Assembly (NCBI GenBank): GCA_028701835.1
Contig: JAQVQA010000003.1
Span: forward strand, 5,673 to 40,168
Length of the DNA stretch: 34,496 nucleotides
Reading direction: 5' to 3'
DNA from: Candidatus Iainarchaeum sp.
GTDB taxonomy: Archaea; Iainarchaeota; Iainarchaeia; Iainarchaeales; JAAZKV01
The notes beneath the pieces are model-generated. The model searched no databases, was not told the DNA's origin, and worked only from the letters and a program-made list of their open reading frames with translations. Both the position numbers and the translations under genes were made by a program. Every line of letters starts with the position of its first letter. Positions within the stretch are counted from its first letter, which is position 1. Below, in pieces: positions 1 through 8,615 of the stretch.

Positions 1-3000
1 TTTCTTCTAAATCCCCTTCAACTTCCTCAACTTCTTCAAAACCCCCTCCATAATCAAGTTCATTAATTACTACCCCTAATTTACATTCTTCACTATCGAA
101 TCCTTCTGGAGGAATCGGATTAACACTTACCCTGCGATAATTAATTTCACATTTTTTGCATTCCCTACTATACTCTCCTTCCCCTAATTCCATTTCTATA
201 CTTTCTTCAACAAAATCTCCACTTTCTTCTTCATCAAAATCTTCACTAAATTCTTCATCAAATTCTTCTTCCTCAACAGCTCCACTGCAAGAACCACAAC
301 CAACTGAAGGTATTCCATTCTCACAAGTAGAATTACTAAAACCACCAGCCATGTTTGGAATTATTTCATAAATATGCCCTTTTTTTGGTTTTAAAGGATC
401 TCCTTCTAAATCTCCACCAAATCCTTCTTCATCATCCTCGTAATCATCTTCGTCTTCTTCCTCACCCTCTTCATCTTCTGCAAAGTAAATCAATTCATTA
501 TCTTCAATAATTTTAGAAGTATTAGCAGTTTGAGAAATACTTCCACTTGTTGCATTTAACTCTGACCTAATTTTGTTTTGGATTGGAACTGGAAGAACAT
601 AAAGTGATTTTGTTGGGTCTCTATCATCAGCATCAGGAGTCTCTATAGGAGCAGCTGATTCTATTTTATCCATTAAAATATCGGTAATGTATTCAGTGTG
701 ATCTTGTGCAAGGTCATTAAATATAAGTTCGTTTGGAGTAATTAATTTTGTTTTTGAATGACAATTATCTTTTCTATTTGTTTGATTAATTACTGAACCA
801 TAGTTATAAGCATGGGTTATTGCTTCAATTGCATGACTTTTTACTACAGCATTGAATTTTATTGTTTCAGGAACACCTGGTTTAGTGTAAGTTAGTCCAA
901 CTGAATTAGTTCCTATATTCATTTGAGGGTAATAAATATCTAACCTCTCTCCATTAGTGTTTGCTTTATTAATTATTTTTGATGAAACTGAATTGGTTTT
1001 TGTCATATCAAAAATAGGGTTAATTAATTCAAATTCGCTTGAATCACTCGAAACAATTACATCAATAAAACCTATTTGATTAAATTTACTTTTATTAATT
1101 ATTTGCATTATTTGCATTGGGTAGGCTCCAAGCATTCCTCCTCTTTGGGAAACAATTGAGGAAGGATCATTTATAGTTACTGTTTTTGTTTCACCAGCAT
1201 TAATTGGAAATCTACTTCCAGTACTAACACCTAAATCACTTTGAATCAACACTTCTCTATCATCACTACAACTAGACTCTATAGTGAAACTTCCTCCACT
1301 AGCACCCAATTTTGAATAAACTAAAGGATTATTTATTTCATTAATATTAACTCCATTAATTTTGACACTAATGCAATCAGGCACTGTTTCTGTAATAGGA
1401 TCATTAAATGCTTTTTGTAGAGTAATTTCTAAATAACCTGGGTTTGAATTATTAGAATCAATTGCAGTAAAAACTAGTGTTGTTCCTTCATCATAACTTG
1501 ATAAATCAATTGCTCCTACCCACTCTCCATTCACATCAGTTTCTCCTTGTCTAATTGGAGAATTATTTTCTCCTTTTACACTAACCTCCCAAATTGTTTT
1601 TACAGGCACTTTTTCTAGTTTGTAACTGGTTTTAATATAAACGTAAGGATAATTATAATTAGCATAAATTACATTAGGGGTTCTTGATGCAATTACTTGG
1701 ATAACTATATCTTCTTTATTCTTAATATCAAATTTCAATTCTTCATTATTTCCCTTCAAATTTTTTAACTCTTCTCCTTTTTCAATTGATTCAATTATTG
1801 AAGCAGTAGGAGTAGTTGCAATTGGATTTAATTTAAATACAGTATTATTTTTATCAAAGGGTTTTAGATTTATTTTTGAAGAAACTTTATTAGAGTCATC
1901 ATCAAGAGTAATTTTTGTTTGAGAAGTACTCTTTACTTTCCCTACTAAATCAATTTCTCCAAAATCACTATCAGTTAAATTTTCTACAACTACTTTTAAT
2001 TCGTAAGAATCACCTATTTGTAAATTTGAATAGTTCTCAGCAGGAACCCATTCAGAGTTTTTTGAAGAGTCGATTGAATCTATTCTTCTCAAGTAATTTG
2101 AGAATAATACTTCAGGGCAACTTCCTTTTCCAAAGCAAAACTTTTCCCCTATTATAAATTCTTTTGAGTAGAGTAAACTCTTTTCTTCCCCCAAAATCCC
2201 TTCCCAAAAAAGAGTTGTTGAACCAATAGCATTTAAGTCAACACTTGCCTCAACCAAGATAGGATACGCAACTAATCCACTAACCTCTCCAAAATACACG
2301 TTTAATTGCTTTGCTTTATCAAAAGGAATTGTATTTAATAAATCTTGTTCAATTATTGAAGAATTCATTACTAAAGATTTTTTCACTATCGAATTTTTTA
2401 TAGAGTAAGCATCTTCGACATACATTTTTGTGTTAGCATCAATTGTGTTAGAGTCTTTTGGTGAAACAAATACATTAGCAACTGCTATTGAAGGATCACT
2501 AGCTCTTGTTATTAGAGTAAATAAGAAGTAATATTTTTTTCCCGGTAATAGATTAGATGCTTTTGATTCATTATTAACCCATGGGTTTGAATTATACACT
2601 CCTTCTAAAAACATTTGAACATTATTAGAATTAGGTAAATCACTTTCTTTATACAAAATTAATTCTTTTGTTTGATTCCCTCTCTTTACCTCAACAACTG
2701 GACTTTGAGTATAAATAAAGTTTGAGTCATTAACAACTAGATAAACTTTTTTTTCTGATTTGATTGAAACAGCTTGAATATACCCGTTTGTAGAAAGAGC
2801 TTGATGAATCAAAGAATTTTCATCATCTATTTTTTCATACAATTCACAATAAGCATTCGTTGATTTTCCTTCATGAATTAAATTAAATTTTACATTCCCT
2901 GTTCCTGTAACTAGTTTCAAAACAACTTTTTTATCAGCACTAACTTGAATTGAATTCATTGTGCCAGTGTGAGTTGATGATTTTGCTTCAATTTCATAAA

Positions 3001-4435
3001 CTCCATTAGGAAGATTTTTGAATTCAACTAAACCATTCTTATCAGTCGAAAGCGGTTCTAAAAACAAAGCATCAAATCCATTCTTTTTAATCGAAACAAC
3101 AGCATTTCTAATCACTTTATTTAAATCATCAATTACTTCTACTTGTAGAGTAGCTCCTCCTTTTGACATTATTACTTCTTGAGGCTCTTCGCCCGAAACT
3201 TTGTAAATTACATCAATTATTTTTGTTTCATAATTAGTTGCACTTATTATTGCATAATAGCTTCTATTATTCGAATCATTTAATGGATAGTGTTCAACAA
3301 GCCCAGAGTAACTTGAATTACGTTTAGCATAATAATTAAAATCATTATCTTTTTTGTAGTATAACCTCACTTCAGCTCCACTAACACCACTGTTTCCATC
3401 AATTAATTTTAAGTAAACTCCTTTAGCAGTTCCATTCAATATGGGTGCAACATAATTTGTGGTTACTTCTTCAAAAAATATTTCAACAGTTGTTGTTTGT
3501 CCAGTTAATATACTAAAAGAACCTGATTTTTGAGAACCAAGTAAGTTTGCAGTGTAAGTATATTCTCCTGGAGAATAATTTTTTGAAACTACTCCTGTTG
3601 AATCCAAAATCAAATTGTATTGTTTACCAAGTTCGTCAACAACAAGAATCATTGCTTCTTTTCTTCCCGAATTGCTATCAACTTCAAAAACCACTGTTCC
3701 ATTCAAATTAATTTTTTCAAGATTCAAAGTTTTATTCTCTTCTTTTGAACCAAGTAACTCTTTTTTTTCATTATACCCTTCTGCAATTGCTTTTAGTTGA
3801 ATTGATTCACAACCTTGAGGAATATTAATTAAGTAACCTACGGTGGATTGATCCTTATCCCCTACTAAAATCTCATCAAGTTTTCCTTCTTTTTCACAAA
3901 GCAAATACAACTCTGCTTCAGGAATTATATTTCCATTACCCTTGACTTTTACATTAACCATTCTAAGAACCGAAGTTATTGGAGACAAGTAAATCCTTGC
4001 TTTGTTATCTTCAAAAGAAATATCTTCGGATTTAGTTGAATAACCTTCTTTTGATATTCTTAGATAAGCAGAATCCGAACAAGCACTAAATTTTACTTTT
4101 CCTTCAGAGTTTGTTCTTAAAGAAACATCTCCTTTATTAGAACAATCTTGATTAAATGAAACAACAGCTCCACTAACTGGTGCTCCTTGTAGAGACAAAA
4201 CAGTTACTTCTGCTTCAAAAGAAACGATTCCTCCAAAACCACTTCCCCCACTAAAAAACAACAAACCAAATAAACCAAGTAAAATTAATACAAAAAGCGC
4301 AATGACTATCAAAAAACTAGGAACAACCTTGTCAATAGAATCAACTACATTAGCAACTGGAATATATTGATTTAACCAATCAACAAAATCATACCATTTG
4401 TCTTCTAAACTTGTGTAAATGTTAATAATAATCAC
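1..4435 (-). CDS. Giant membrane-anchored surface protein with Ig-like/carboxypeptidase-regulatory-type domains (3' end outside window)
   Basis: One uninterrupted minus-strand frame runs from a GTG at 4435 to base 1, giving 1,478 codons with no stop, so the C-terminus lies outside the window. A TAA directly precedes the GTG; a TATA-like TTTATTAA sits about 30 nt upstream and no Shine-Dalgarno is seen, so a leaderless start fits. Residues 1-38 are a short N-terminal segment, about 39-61 a single membrane helix, and the rest is predicted extracellular. Beta-sandwich modules of the CarboxypepD_reg/Ig-like kind, with the pattern G-x-P-V-x-G-A-x-V followed by T/S-D/N-x-x-G, occur near residues 70-135, 335-400 and 425-495. 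Two very acidic Asp/Glu-rich stretches near residues 1316-1340 and 1390-1420 flank Cys clusters (CGSC, CKKC). Likely role is cell-surface structure or adhesion; exact function unknown. Similar giant proteins are common in DPANN genomes. Confidence 0.85.
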   Translation of the reverse strand, partial: MIIINIYTSLEDKWYDFVDWLNQYIPVANVVDSIDKVVPSFLIVIALFVLILLGLFGLLFFSGGSGFGGIVSFEAEVTVLSLQGAPVSGAVVSFNQDCSNKGDVSLRTNSEGKVKFSACSDSAYLRISKEGYSTKSEDISFEDNKARIYLSPITSVLRMVNVKVKGNGNIIPEAELYLLCEKEGKLDEILVGDKDQSTVGYLINIPQGCESIQLKAIAEGYNEKKELLGSKEENKTLNLEKINLNGTVVFEVDSNSGRKEAMILVVDELGKQYNLILDSTGVVSKNYSPGEYTYTANLLGSQKSGSFSILTGQTTTVEIFFEEVTTNYVAPILNGTAKGVYLKLIDGNSGVSGAEVRLYYKKDNDFNYYAKRNSSYSGLVEHYPLNDSNNRSYYAIISATNYETKIIDVIYKVSGEEPQEVIMSKGGATLQVEVIDDLNKVIRNAVVSIKKNGFDALFLEPLSTDKNGLVEFKNLPNGVYEIEAKSSTHTGTMNSIQVSADKKVVLKLVTGTGNVKFNLIHEGKSTNAYCELYEKIDDENSLIHQALSTNGYIQAVSIKSEKKVYLVVNDSNFIYTQSPVVEVKRGNQTKELILYKESDLPNSNNVQMFLEGVYNSNPWVNNESKASNLLPGKKYYFLFTLITRASDPSIAVANVFVSPKDSNTIDANTKMYVEDAYSIKNSIVKKSLVMNSSIIEQDLLNTIPFDKAKQLNVYFGEVSGLVAYPILVEASVDLNAIGSTTLFWEGILGEEKSLLYSKEFIIGEKFCFGKGSCPEVLFSNYLRRIDSIDSSKNSEWVPAENYSNLQIGDSYELKVVVENLTDSDFGEIDLVGKVKSTSQTKITLDDDSNKVSSKINLKPFDKNNTVFKLNPIATTPTASIIESIEKGEELKNLKGNNEELKFDIKNKEDIVIQVIASRTPNVIYANYNYPYVYIKTSYKLEKVPVKTIWEVSVKGENNSPIRQGETDVNGEWVGAIDLSSYDEGTTLVFTAIDSNNSNPGYLEITLQKAFNDPITETVPDCISVKINGVNINEINNPLVYSKLGASGGSFTIESSCSDDREVLIQSDLGVSTGSRFPINAGETKTVTINDPSSIVSQRGGMLGAYPMQIMQIINKSKFNQIGFIDVIVSSDSSEFELINPIFDMTKTNSVSSKIINKANTNGERLDIYYPQMNIGTNSVGLTYTKPGVPETIKFNAVVKSHAIEAITHAYNYGSVINQTNRKDNCHSKTKLITPNELIFNDLAQDHTEYITDILMDKIESAAPIETPDADDRDPTKSLYVLPVPIQNKIRSELNATSGSISQTANTSKIIEDNELIYFAEDEEGEEEDEDDYEDDEEGFGGDLEGDPLKPKKGHIYEIIPNMAGGFSNSTCENGIPSVGCGSCSGAVEEEEFDEEFSEDFDEEESGDFVEESIEMELGEGEYSRECKKCEINYRRVSVNPIPPEGFDSEECKLGVVINELDYGGGFEEVEEVEGDLEE

Positions 4436-4563
4436 TTAATCCAATAACATGGATGCTATTTCTGTTTAATAAACCTTACTAAAAAAGTTAAATTATAAAA
4501 AAAAGTTAAAAATATAAATAAAACTTTTTATATTAAAGAAAATTGATCAAAAAATTAATCAAA

Positions 4564-4728
4564 TTATTTTTTTGTTACAAAATACACTCCAATCCCAAGA
4601 CAAATGAATGAAAGAAGCATACTAAAACCAGGTTCAAGAAGCTTAAATTCAAGCATTTCAAGTCCTAATAAGAGGAAAAAAGTTGCAGCAATTATAAAAA
4701 TAACACCTTTCTCCAAATTTTCAACCAC
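4564..4728 (-). CDS. Small two-helix membrane protein, 54 residues
   Basis: GTG-started ORF of 54 codons ending in TAA. A strong Shine-Dalgarno GGAGGGG lies about 7 nt before the GTG and decides the start. The protein has two hydrophobic segments (residues about 9-22 and 35-50) separated by a short Glu/Lys/Leu-rich linker, and ends in TKK. No family recognised. It is encoded just upstream of the giant surface protein on the same strand, but 128 AT-rich bases with their own TATA-like site separate them. The good ribosome site and well-formed membrane topology support a real gene; alternatively it is a chance hydrophobic ORF. Confidence 0.55.
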   Translation of the reverse strand: MVENLEKGVIFIIAATFFLLLGLEMLEFKLLEPGFSMLLSFICLGIGVYFVTKK

Positions 4729-4935
4729 AACTAACCCCTCCAAAAACCATTTACTTAAAAAAACAAATTAATTCACTAAAACACTAATAATAAACTATAC
4801 AAAATAATATAAAAAGCTTTCTTTAACTGTAAAAAGTTACATCTTAACATTTTTGTTCTCACCGGCAAACCACCCCCAATAGGTTTATAATCCCCTTCAA
4901 GCAATAAATCCACTAGGAAAGTTAGTAATTTGTGC

Positions 4936-4956
4936 TTATATAAAAAGTACAGTACT
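4936..4956 (+). promoter_or_regulatory. Promoter with TATA box and overlapping palindrome for the zinc-ribbon gene
   Basis: TTATATAAAA (4936-4945) is a good archaeal TATA box about 45 nt before the ATG at 4986. The perfect palindrome AGTAC-A-GTACT (4946-4956) abuts it on the downstream side, where a bound repressor would block initiation. This implies a transcription start near 4965-4970 and a short leader carrying the GGTGA ribosome site. Confidence 0.55.
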
Positions 4957-4985
4957 GCTTTTTTTTAAAATAAGGTGAAAAAAAA

Positions 4986-5213
4986 ATGGAAAGAAGATAT
5001 GGAAATAGTAGACCTAGCTTCGGCGGGCCAAGAGAAATGCACGACGCTACATGCTCTGATTGTGGTGCTCAAACTAAAGTACCGTTCAAGCCAATTGAAG
5101 GAAGACCTGTTTATTGCAGGGATTGCTACCAAAAGCACAAGAACGACAGACCAAGTAGACCTAACTTCAGAAGAGAAGACAATGACGAAGCACAAGAGTC
5201 TGACGAAGAATAA
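4986..5213 (+). CDS. CxxC-x17-CxxC zinc-ribbon protein
   Basis: 75-residue protein with cysteines at about 23, 26, 44 and 47, giving C-S-D-C, exactly 17 residues, then C-R-D-C. This matches the small CxxC-x17-CxxC zinc-ribbon family widespread in candidate-phylum bacteria and DPANN archaea. The N-terminus is Arg/Gly/Ser-rich and the C-terminus is charged (RPNFRREDNDEAQESDEE), suggesting a nucleic-acid- or protein-binding role, which is inference. A Shine-Dalgarno GGTGA (4974-4978) decides the ATG at 4986 over overlapping frames. It is monocistronic, with its own TATA box and a hairpin plus T-run behind it. The precise function of the family is unknown. Confidence 0.85.
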   Translation: MERRYGNSRPSFGGPREMHDATCSDCGAQTKVPFKPIEGRPVYCRDCYQKHKNDRPSRPNFRREDNDEAQESDEE

Positions 5214-5239
5214 AATAACTGCTACTTTCAGAAAAGAAT

Positions 5240-5272
5240 AAGGGAAAAAAAATCCCTTTTTCTTGATTTTTT
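5240..5272 (+). terminator. Hairpin and T-run terminator
   Basis: AGGGA and TCCCT arms with an A-rich loop are followed by runs of T, about 27 nt after the zinc-ribbon stop codon. The T-runs alone would suffice as an archaeal terminator. From here to 5449 the DNA is extremely AT-rich and I see no gene. Confidence 0.6.
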
Positions 5273-5449
5273 TAATATTTTTTTAATTTTCTTAATTTAA
5301 TTGATTTATTTAATTAATTGAATTTAAATAAAAACAACACTTTTTTTACTAAATTTAATTTGTTCAAAAAAAAATCTTTTAACTAAATAATCCACCTCAA
5401 CCCTATTATTATAGATATATACTATAATTAATCCAAAAAAAAAAGAAAA

Positions 5450-5555
5450 AGCCCTTAGTGGGATTCGGACCCACGACCATCGGTTAATTTACCAATAGGA
5501 CTATTAATCCCTATTAGATACAAAACCGGCGCTCTACCAACTGAGCCATAAGGGC
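5450..5555 (-). tRNA. tRNA-Thr (UGU) with a 33-nt intron
   Basis: Acceptor GCCCTTA pairs with TAAGGGC, with discriminator T. The D-loop is AGTTGGTA, the anticodon stem CCGGT/ACCGA (27-43 mismatched), the loop TTTGTA-A with anticodon TGT, and the T-arm GTGGG-TCCGAAT-CCCAC. The mature tRNA is interrupted after position 37 by a 33-nt intron (5486-5518) whose internal AATAGG/CCTATT helix fits an archaeal bulge-helix-bulge substrate. Position 55 is C rather than the usual T. A TATA-like TTTATTAA lies about 25-30 nt upstream. Confidence 0.93.
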
Positions 5556-5582
5556 ATTACTACAAAATTATCATTTAATAAA

Positions 5583-5590
5583 CTTTTAAA
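5583..5590 (+). promoter_or_regulatory. TATA box of the YkgJ-family gene
   Basis: CTTTTAAA is centred about 26 nt before the ATG at 5613, the spacing expected for a leaderless archaeal mRNA. The promoter is divergent from the tRNA-Thr promoter. Confidence 0.5.
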
Positions 5591-5612
5591 GCCTTCCCTC
5601 TTCAATCCTAAA

Positions 5613-6317
5613 ATGAAAATAAACGAAAATAGTCCAAAACACTCAAAAAAAGAAGAGTCCAATTTTTGTCTTGAATGTGGAGAGTGTTGTAAAAGATATT
5701 ATATTACTCTTCTACCAAAAGAAGTTGAGATTATTTCAAAGTTTTTAAAAATTTCTAAAAAAAAGTTTTTAGAGAATTATTGTGAACTAAATGTAAAAAT
5801 ATATCCCAAAAGTACTCTTGGAGTATTAACTTACCCAAGCACTTTTTTTCCAAACAAGATAATTGAGTTAATCAAAAAAAAGTCTTTTGAAATACCAACT
5901 AGTTTTTTTGTTGTACCCCAAGTCGTCCTAAAAAGAGAGAACAAATTAACTCAAACTTTTTTTAATAATGAACCAAAAAAAGATTTTAGAAAAGCGTGTA
6001 TTTTTCTAGAAAAAAATAATTTTTGTAAGATTTATCCAAAAAGACCAATTCCTTGTAAGTTATTCCCCTTTATTGCAATGCCTGATTTAAGAGAACAATA
6101 TCCTTTTTGCGAATTATTTAAAAATTCTCAAAAAGATTTTTCAATCGAATCAAAAAAATACTATTCAAGAATTCAAAAATATTTTAAAGAAGTTAATAAA
6201 AAATCTTTCAAGAGTATTTGGTTTAATCCTCCAAAATCAGGAGAATTATTTTACTCTGATACTCTTTTAGGAAAAATTTCTATTGAAGAATTAATTGAAA
6301 TGATGCCAAAAAAATAG
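5613..6317 (+). CDS. YkgJ-family cysteine-cluster protein
   Basis: 234 residues. The N-terminal motif C19-x2-C22-x2-C25-C26, followed by KRYYI, is the hallmark CxxCxxCC of the YkgJ family (PF03692-like), which probably binds zinc or an Fe-S cluster. The second conserved half is also present: CIFLEKNNFCKIYPKRPIPC followed by KLFPF, supplying three more cysteines. The function in this family is not established; oxidoreductase or metal-binding roles are only proposed. The gene is monocistronic, leaderless by TATA spacing, and convergent with the next gene (46-nt gap). Length is at the upper end for the family because of inserted Lys/Phe-rich loops. Confidence 0.85.
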   Translation: MKINENSPKHSKKEESNFCLECGECCKRYYITLLPKEVEIISKFLKISKKKFLENYCELNVKIYPKSTLGVLTYPSTFFPNKIIELIKKKSFEIPTSFFVVPQVVLKRENKLTQTFFNNEPKKDFRKACIFLEKNNFCKIYPKRPIPCKLFPFIAMPDLREQYPFCELFKNSQKDFSIESKKYYSRIQKYFKEVNKKSFKSIWFNPPKSGELFYSDTLLGKISIEELIEMMPKK

Positions 6318-6363
6318 TGTCTAAAAATAATAAAAATTATAAAATCAAGTTTTTTTATTCCCC

Positions 6364-7047
6364 CTAACTTAGTTCAGACAAAAGAATTATTTTTTTTGCA
6401 TTCACATACTTTGCTTTAACATCAGTATTTTCTTGCATAGATTTTTGTTTGAATTCTAAATAATCCAAGAATAATTGATTTAAAGTATTTGAAAAAATAT
6501 TGGCTTCCCTAACATCCCCTTCAAATAATTCAATTACTTTGCTTTGAGAAAATATTATAGGTATTTGGTTATTATTTTCAGCTAATTGAATTGTGTATTC
6601 ATATTCAGGTTCGCCTATTCTCACACTACAAGCTTCATTTAATTCAATCATTTTTAACAAGAAAGTTGAAAAAGCTGCTTCTTTAGCATAAATATCGTTA
6701 ACTGGTTTTGAGTTAAATAAAGTAACTTCTTTTTCTTTTAACCAAATAAAATCGTCCTTTGCTGAAATTAAAAAATATTCATCAAGCTCTTCTTGGACAA
6801 CACTTAATTCCTCATTAATTGCAATTAAATAAGCATCAATTTCTGATTGATTAGTATAGTACATGTTAATGGCATAATTTGCTTTTTCTTCAAAAACTCC
6901 ACTTTGTCCAACATTTAACTGCAAAAATAATATTGAGCAAAGCAAAATTAAAAAAGAAATCATGAATCCTTTATTTTCTTTTGTAAAAACCAAGGCATCT
7001 TTCAAATAATCTTTTTGATTTATTTTCTTTATTTTTTTCATAATCAT
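6364..7047 (-). CDS. Single-pass membrane protein of unknown function
   Basis: 227 residues. A basic N-terminus (about 1-30) is followed by one strongly hydrophobic helix at about 31-46, then a mainly alpha-helical, Glu/Asn-rich soluble domain. The arrangement K-G followed directly by a hydrophobic helix resembles class III (prepilin-like) signal peptides, but the typical following motif is not clear, so this is only a possibility. It lies 33 nt behind the antiporter gene on the same strand and may be co-transcribed. The start could also be the second ATG at 7041. No family recognised. Confidence 0.7.
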   Translation of the reverse strand: MIMKKIKKINQKDYLKDALVFTKENKGFMISFLILLCSILFLQLNVGQSGVFEEKANYAINMYYTNQSEIDAYLIAINEELSVVQEELDEYFLISAKDDFIWLKEKEVTLFNSKPVNDIYAKEAAFSTFLLKMIELNEACSVRIGEPEYEYTIQLAENNNQIPIIFSQSKVIELFEGDVREANIFSNTLNQLFLDYLEFKQKSMQENTDVKAKYVNAKKIILLSELS

Positions 7048-7080
7048 AATATGTTTATAGTCCTTAAAAATTAATGCTTT

Positions 7081-8352
7081 TTATTTAGAAGAAGTTTCTT
7101 TAACAGATATTTTTTCAAGTTTTATTTTATCAAATTTTATTTTTTCTCCAATAAAAACACCTATAGTAGTAATTATATTTGAAAATAATATTATCAAAAA
7201 TATTATTGCAGCAATTTTTTCAAACATTTCTTGAGAAAAAACAGATATTATTATTGGAAAAGACATTAAACTAGCAGCTGCAAGCCCTCTTGCCCCAAGA
7301 GTAGTTATAAACAAATGATCTTCTTTAAACACAGGATTGAATTTACTTATTAACTTTGAACCAATTATTCTAGCAACTATAATTGCTATTAAAATTAAAA
7401 ATGAAATGAATATTACTCCTAAGTCATTCAAAAATTTTAATTTAAATAATAAACCCAAATAAACAAAAAAGAAGGTTCTTACAATGAATGATATTTCCAT
7501 TTGGAATGATTTTATACTCCCCTCTACTTTTCTTGGAGTTAATCTAAGCATTCTTGTTAAATCTTCACTATTCCCAAGAATTATTCCAAACACGAGGGCA
7601 GCAATTGCCCCATTCCCTCCAAAGAATTGAACTATAGAATACATAAATAATATAACTGCCAGAGTAAGTAAATACTCATAAGGTTTTTTTTCAAGGAAAA
7701 CAAGTAATTTAATCCAAATAAAACCAAATATCCCTCCAACTACCGCAGCTATGCTAAATGCTGATAAGAGATTTGAACCAACATTTGCTAAATTAATTCC
7801 TCCCCCCCCAAGATTTGATAATATAATTACTTCAGCCATAGTAACTGCCATTATTACACACAAAGCATCAGTTAATGCAGATTCGAGTCCAAGAAGAGAT
7901 TTTGTTTGATCATTTGCAGAAGTATTACTAACTAGAGGAATAACTATTGCTGAACTAGTTCCTCCTAGTATTGCGCCAAGAAGCACTCCTTCAAATAAAT
8001 TTCCTGTAAAGAAAAACCAAACAATTGCTATTAGAAAATTAGTTGCTATAAAAGTAATTATTGTAAAAATAAATGCGCCTGGTAAGTCCCTAATAGTTTT
8101 AAAAAAATTTAAGTGCATCCCTCCTTCAAATAGAATAATCATTAGAGCAAAACTAGCAAAAAAAGGAAGAAATCCTTCAAAAAGAGTTATTTCAAATTCC
8201 CCAACCAAACCAAAGAAAGGACCTATTATTAATCCAATTAACATTAAAACTAGGGTTTCAGATATTTTTGTTTTTTTGAAAAAAAGCATTCCAAAGTAAC
8301 CAATGAATATTATTAGAGCCATTGCAATAAAAGCACTTTCAACTTCAACCAT
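7081..8352 (-). CDS. CPA-family monovalent cation:proton antiporter
   Basis: 423 residues, almost entirely membrane helices (about 12 segments), matching the Na+/H+ exchanger fold (PF00999-like). Recognisable elements are the glycine-rich LVLMLIGLIIGPFFGLVG segment near residues 35-50, the ILFEGG motif near 73-78, and the ion-site helix around residues 157-162 (E-S-A-L-T-D). NhaP-type members normally have N-D where this has T-D, so cation preference is uncertain (Na+ or K+). It should exchange Na+ or K+ for H+ across the cytoplasmic membrane. The only visible terminal addition is a short Lys-rich C-terminus. A TATA-like TTTTATTA about 27-30 nt upstream suggests a leaderless mRNA. The duplicated noncoding element lies upstream. 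Confidence 0.88.
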   Translation of the reverse strand: MVEVESAFIAMALIIFIGYFGMLFFKKTKISETLVLMLIGLIIGPFFGLVGEFEITLFEGFLPFFASFALMIILFEGGMHLNFFKTIRDLPGAFIFTIITFIATNFLIAIVWFFFTGNLFEGVLLGAILGGTSSAIVIPLVSNTSANDQTKSLLGLESALTDALCVIMAVTMAEVIILSNLGGGGINLANVGSNLLSAFSIAAVVGGIFGFIWIKLLVFLEKKPYEYLLTLAVILFMYSIVQFFGGNGAIAALVFGIILGNSEDLTRMLRLTPRKVEGSIKSFQMEISFIVRTFFFVYLGLLFKLKFLNDLGVIFISFLILIAIIVARIIGSKLISKFNPVFKEDHLFITTLGARGLAAASLMSFPIIISVFSQEMFEKIAAIIFLIILFSNIITTIGVFIGEKIKFDKIKLEKISVKETSSK

Positions 8353-8444
8353 TTCAATAGAATTGATTTTAACATAATAAAAAGCTTGCTATAAACAATT
8401 TTTTTTTGATTTAGAACAAATCAAATTAATGACTGCTTCCTTTG

Positions 8445-8577
8445 CTGACTAACGTCAGTGGGTTTCCCCACAAATTGAAAAGTAGTTGCATACAAAACAA
8501 CATAATAAAACAAGGATTCATTTCACTCTAAAAGAGAGGGGGTAGTTTTCTTTAACCTTTATTAAAGATTGAATAAA
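8445..8577. repeat. Conserved intergenic element, copy 1
   Basis: This noncoding stretch between the P-type ATPase and antiporter genes is clearly homologous to 17306-17438. The block 8536-8566 is identical over 31 nt to 17398-17428, and weaker similarity extends about 100 nt to its left, including TACAAAACA. It contains hairpins CTGAC-taac-GTCAG (8445-8458), GTGGG-tttc-CCCAC (8458-8471) and CTCT-aaa-AGAG (8526-8536). In the last, one pair changes from T-A here to C-G in copy 2, suggesting RNA structure. TATA-like sites occur on both strands (8389-8396 plus; 8555-8566 minus), so the transcribed strand is undecided. Confidence 0.7.
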
Positions 8578-8615
8578 AAGAAATTATAATTAAGTTTGGA
8601 TATGAGTTATAGAAT

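Noticed and set aside
4776-4850. 24-residue hydrophobic ORF (minus) with GGTGAG upstream
   Set aside because: Too short, no homology recognised, AT-rich composition readily gives such ORFs.
4965-5241. Alternative frames overlapping the zinc-ribbon gene on both strands
   Set aside because: They lack the CxxC pattern and ribosome site; the 4986 frame explains the DNA.
8389-8410. T-run as a terminator for a plus-strand transcript
   Set aside because: No plus-strand gene ends there; both flanking genes are on minus.
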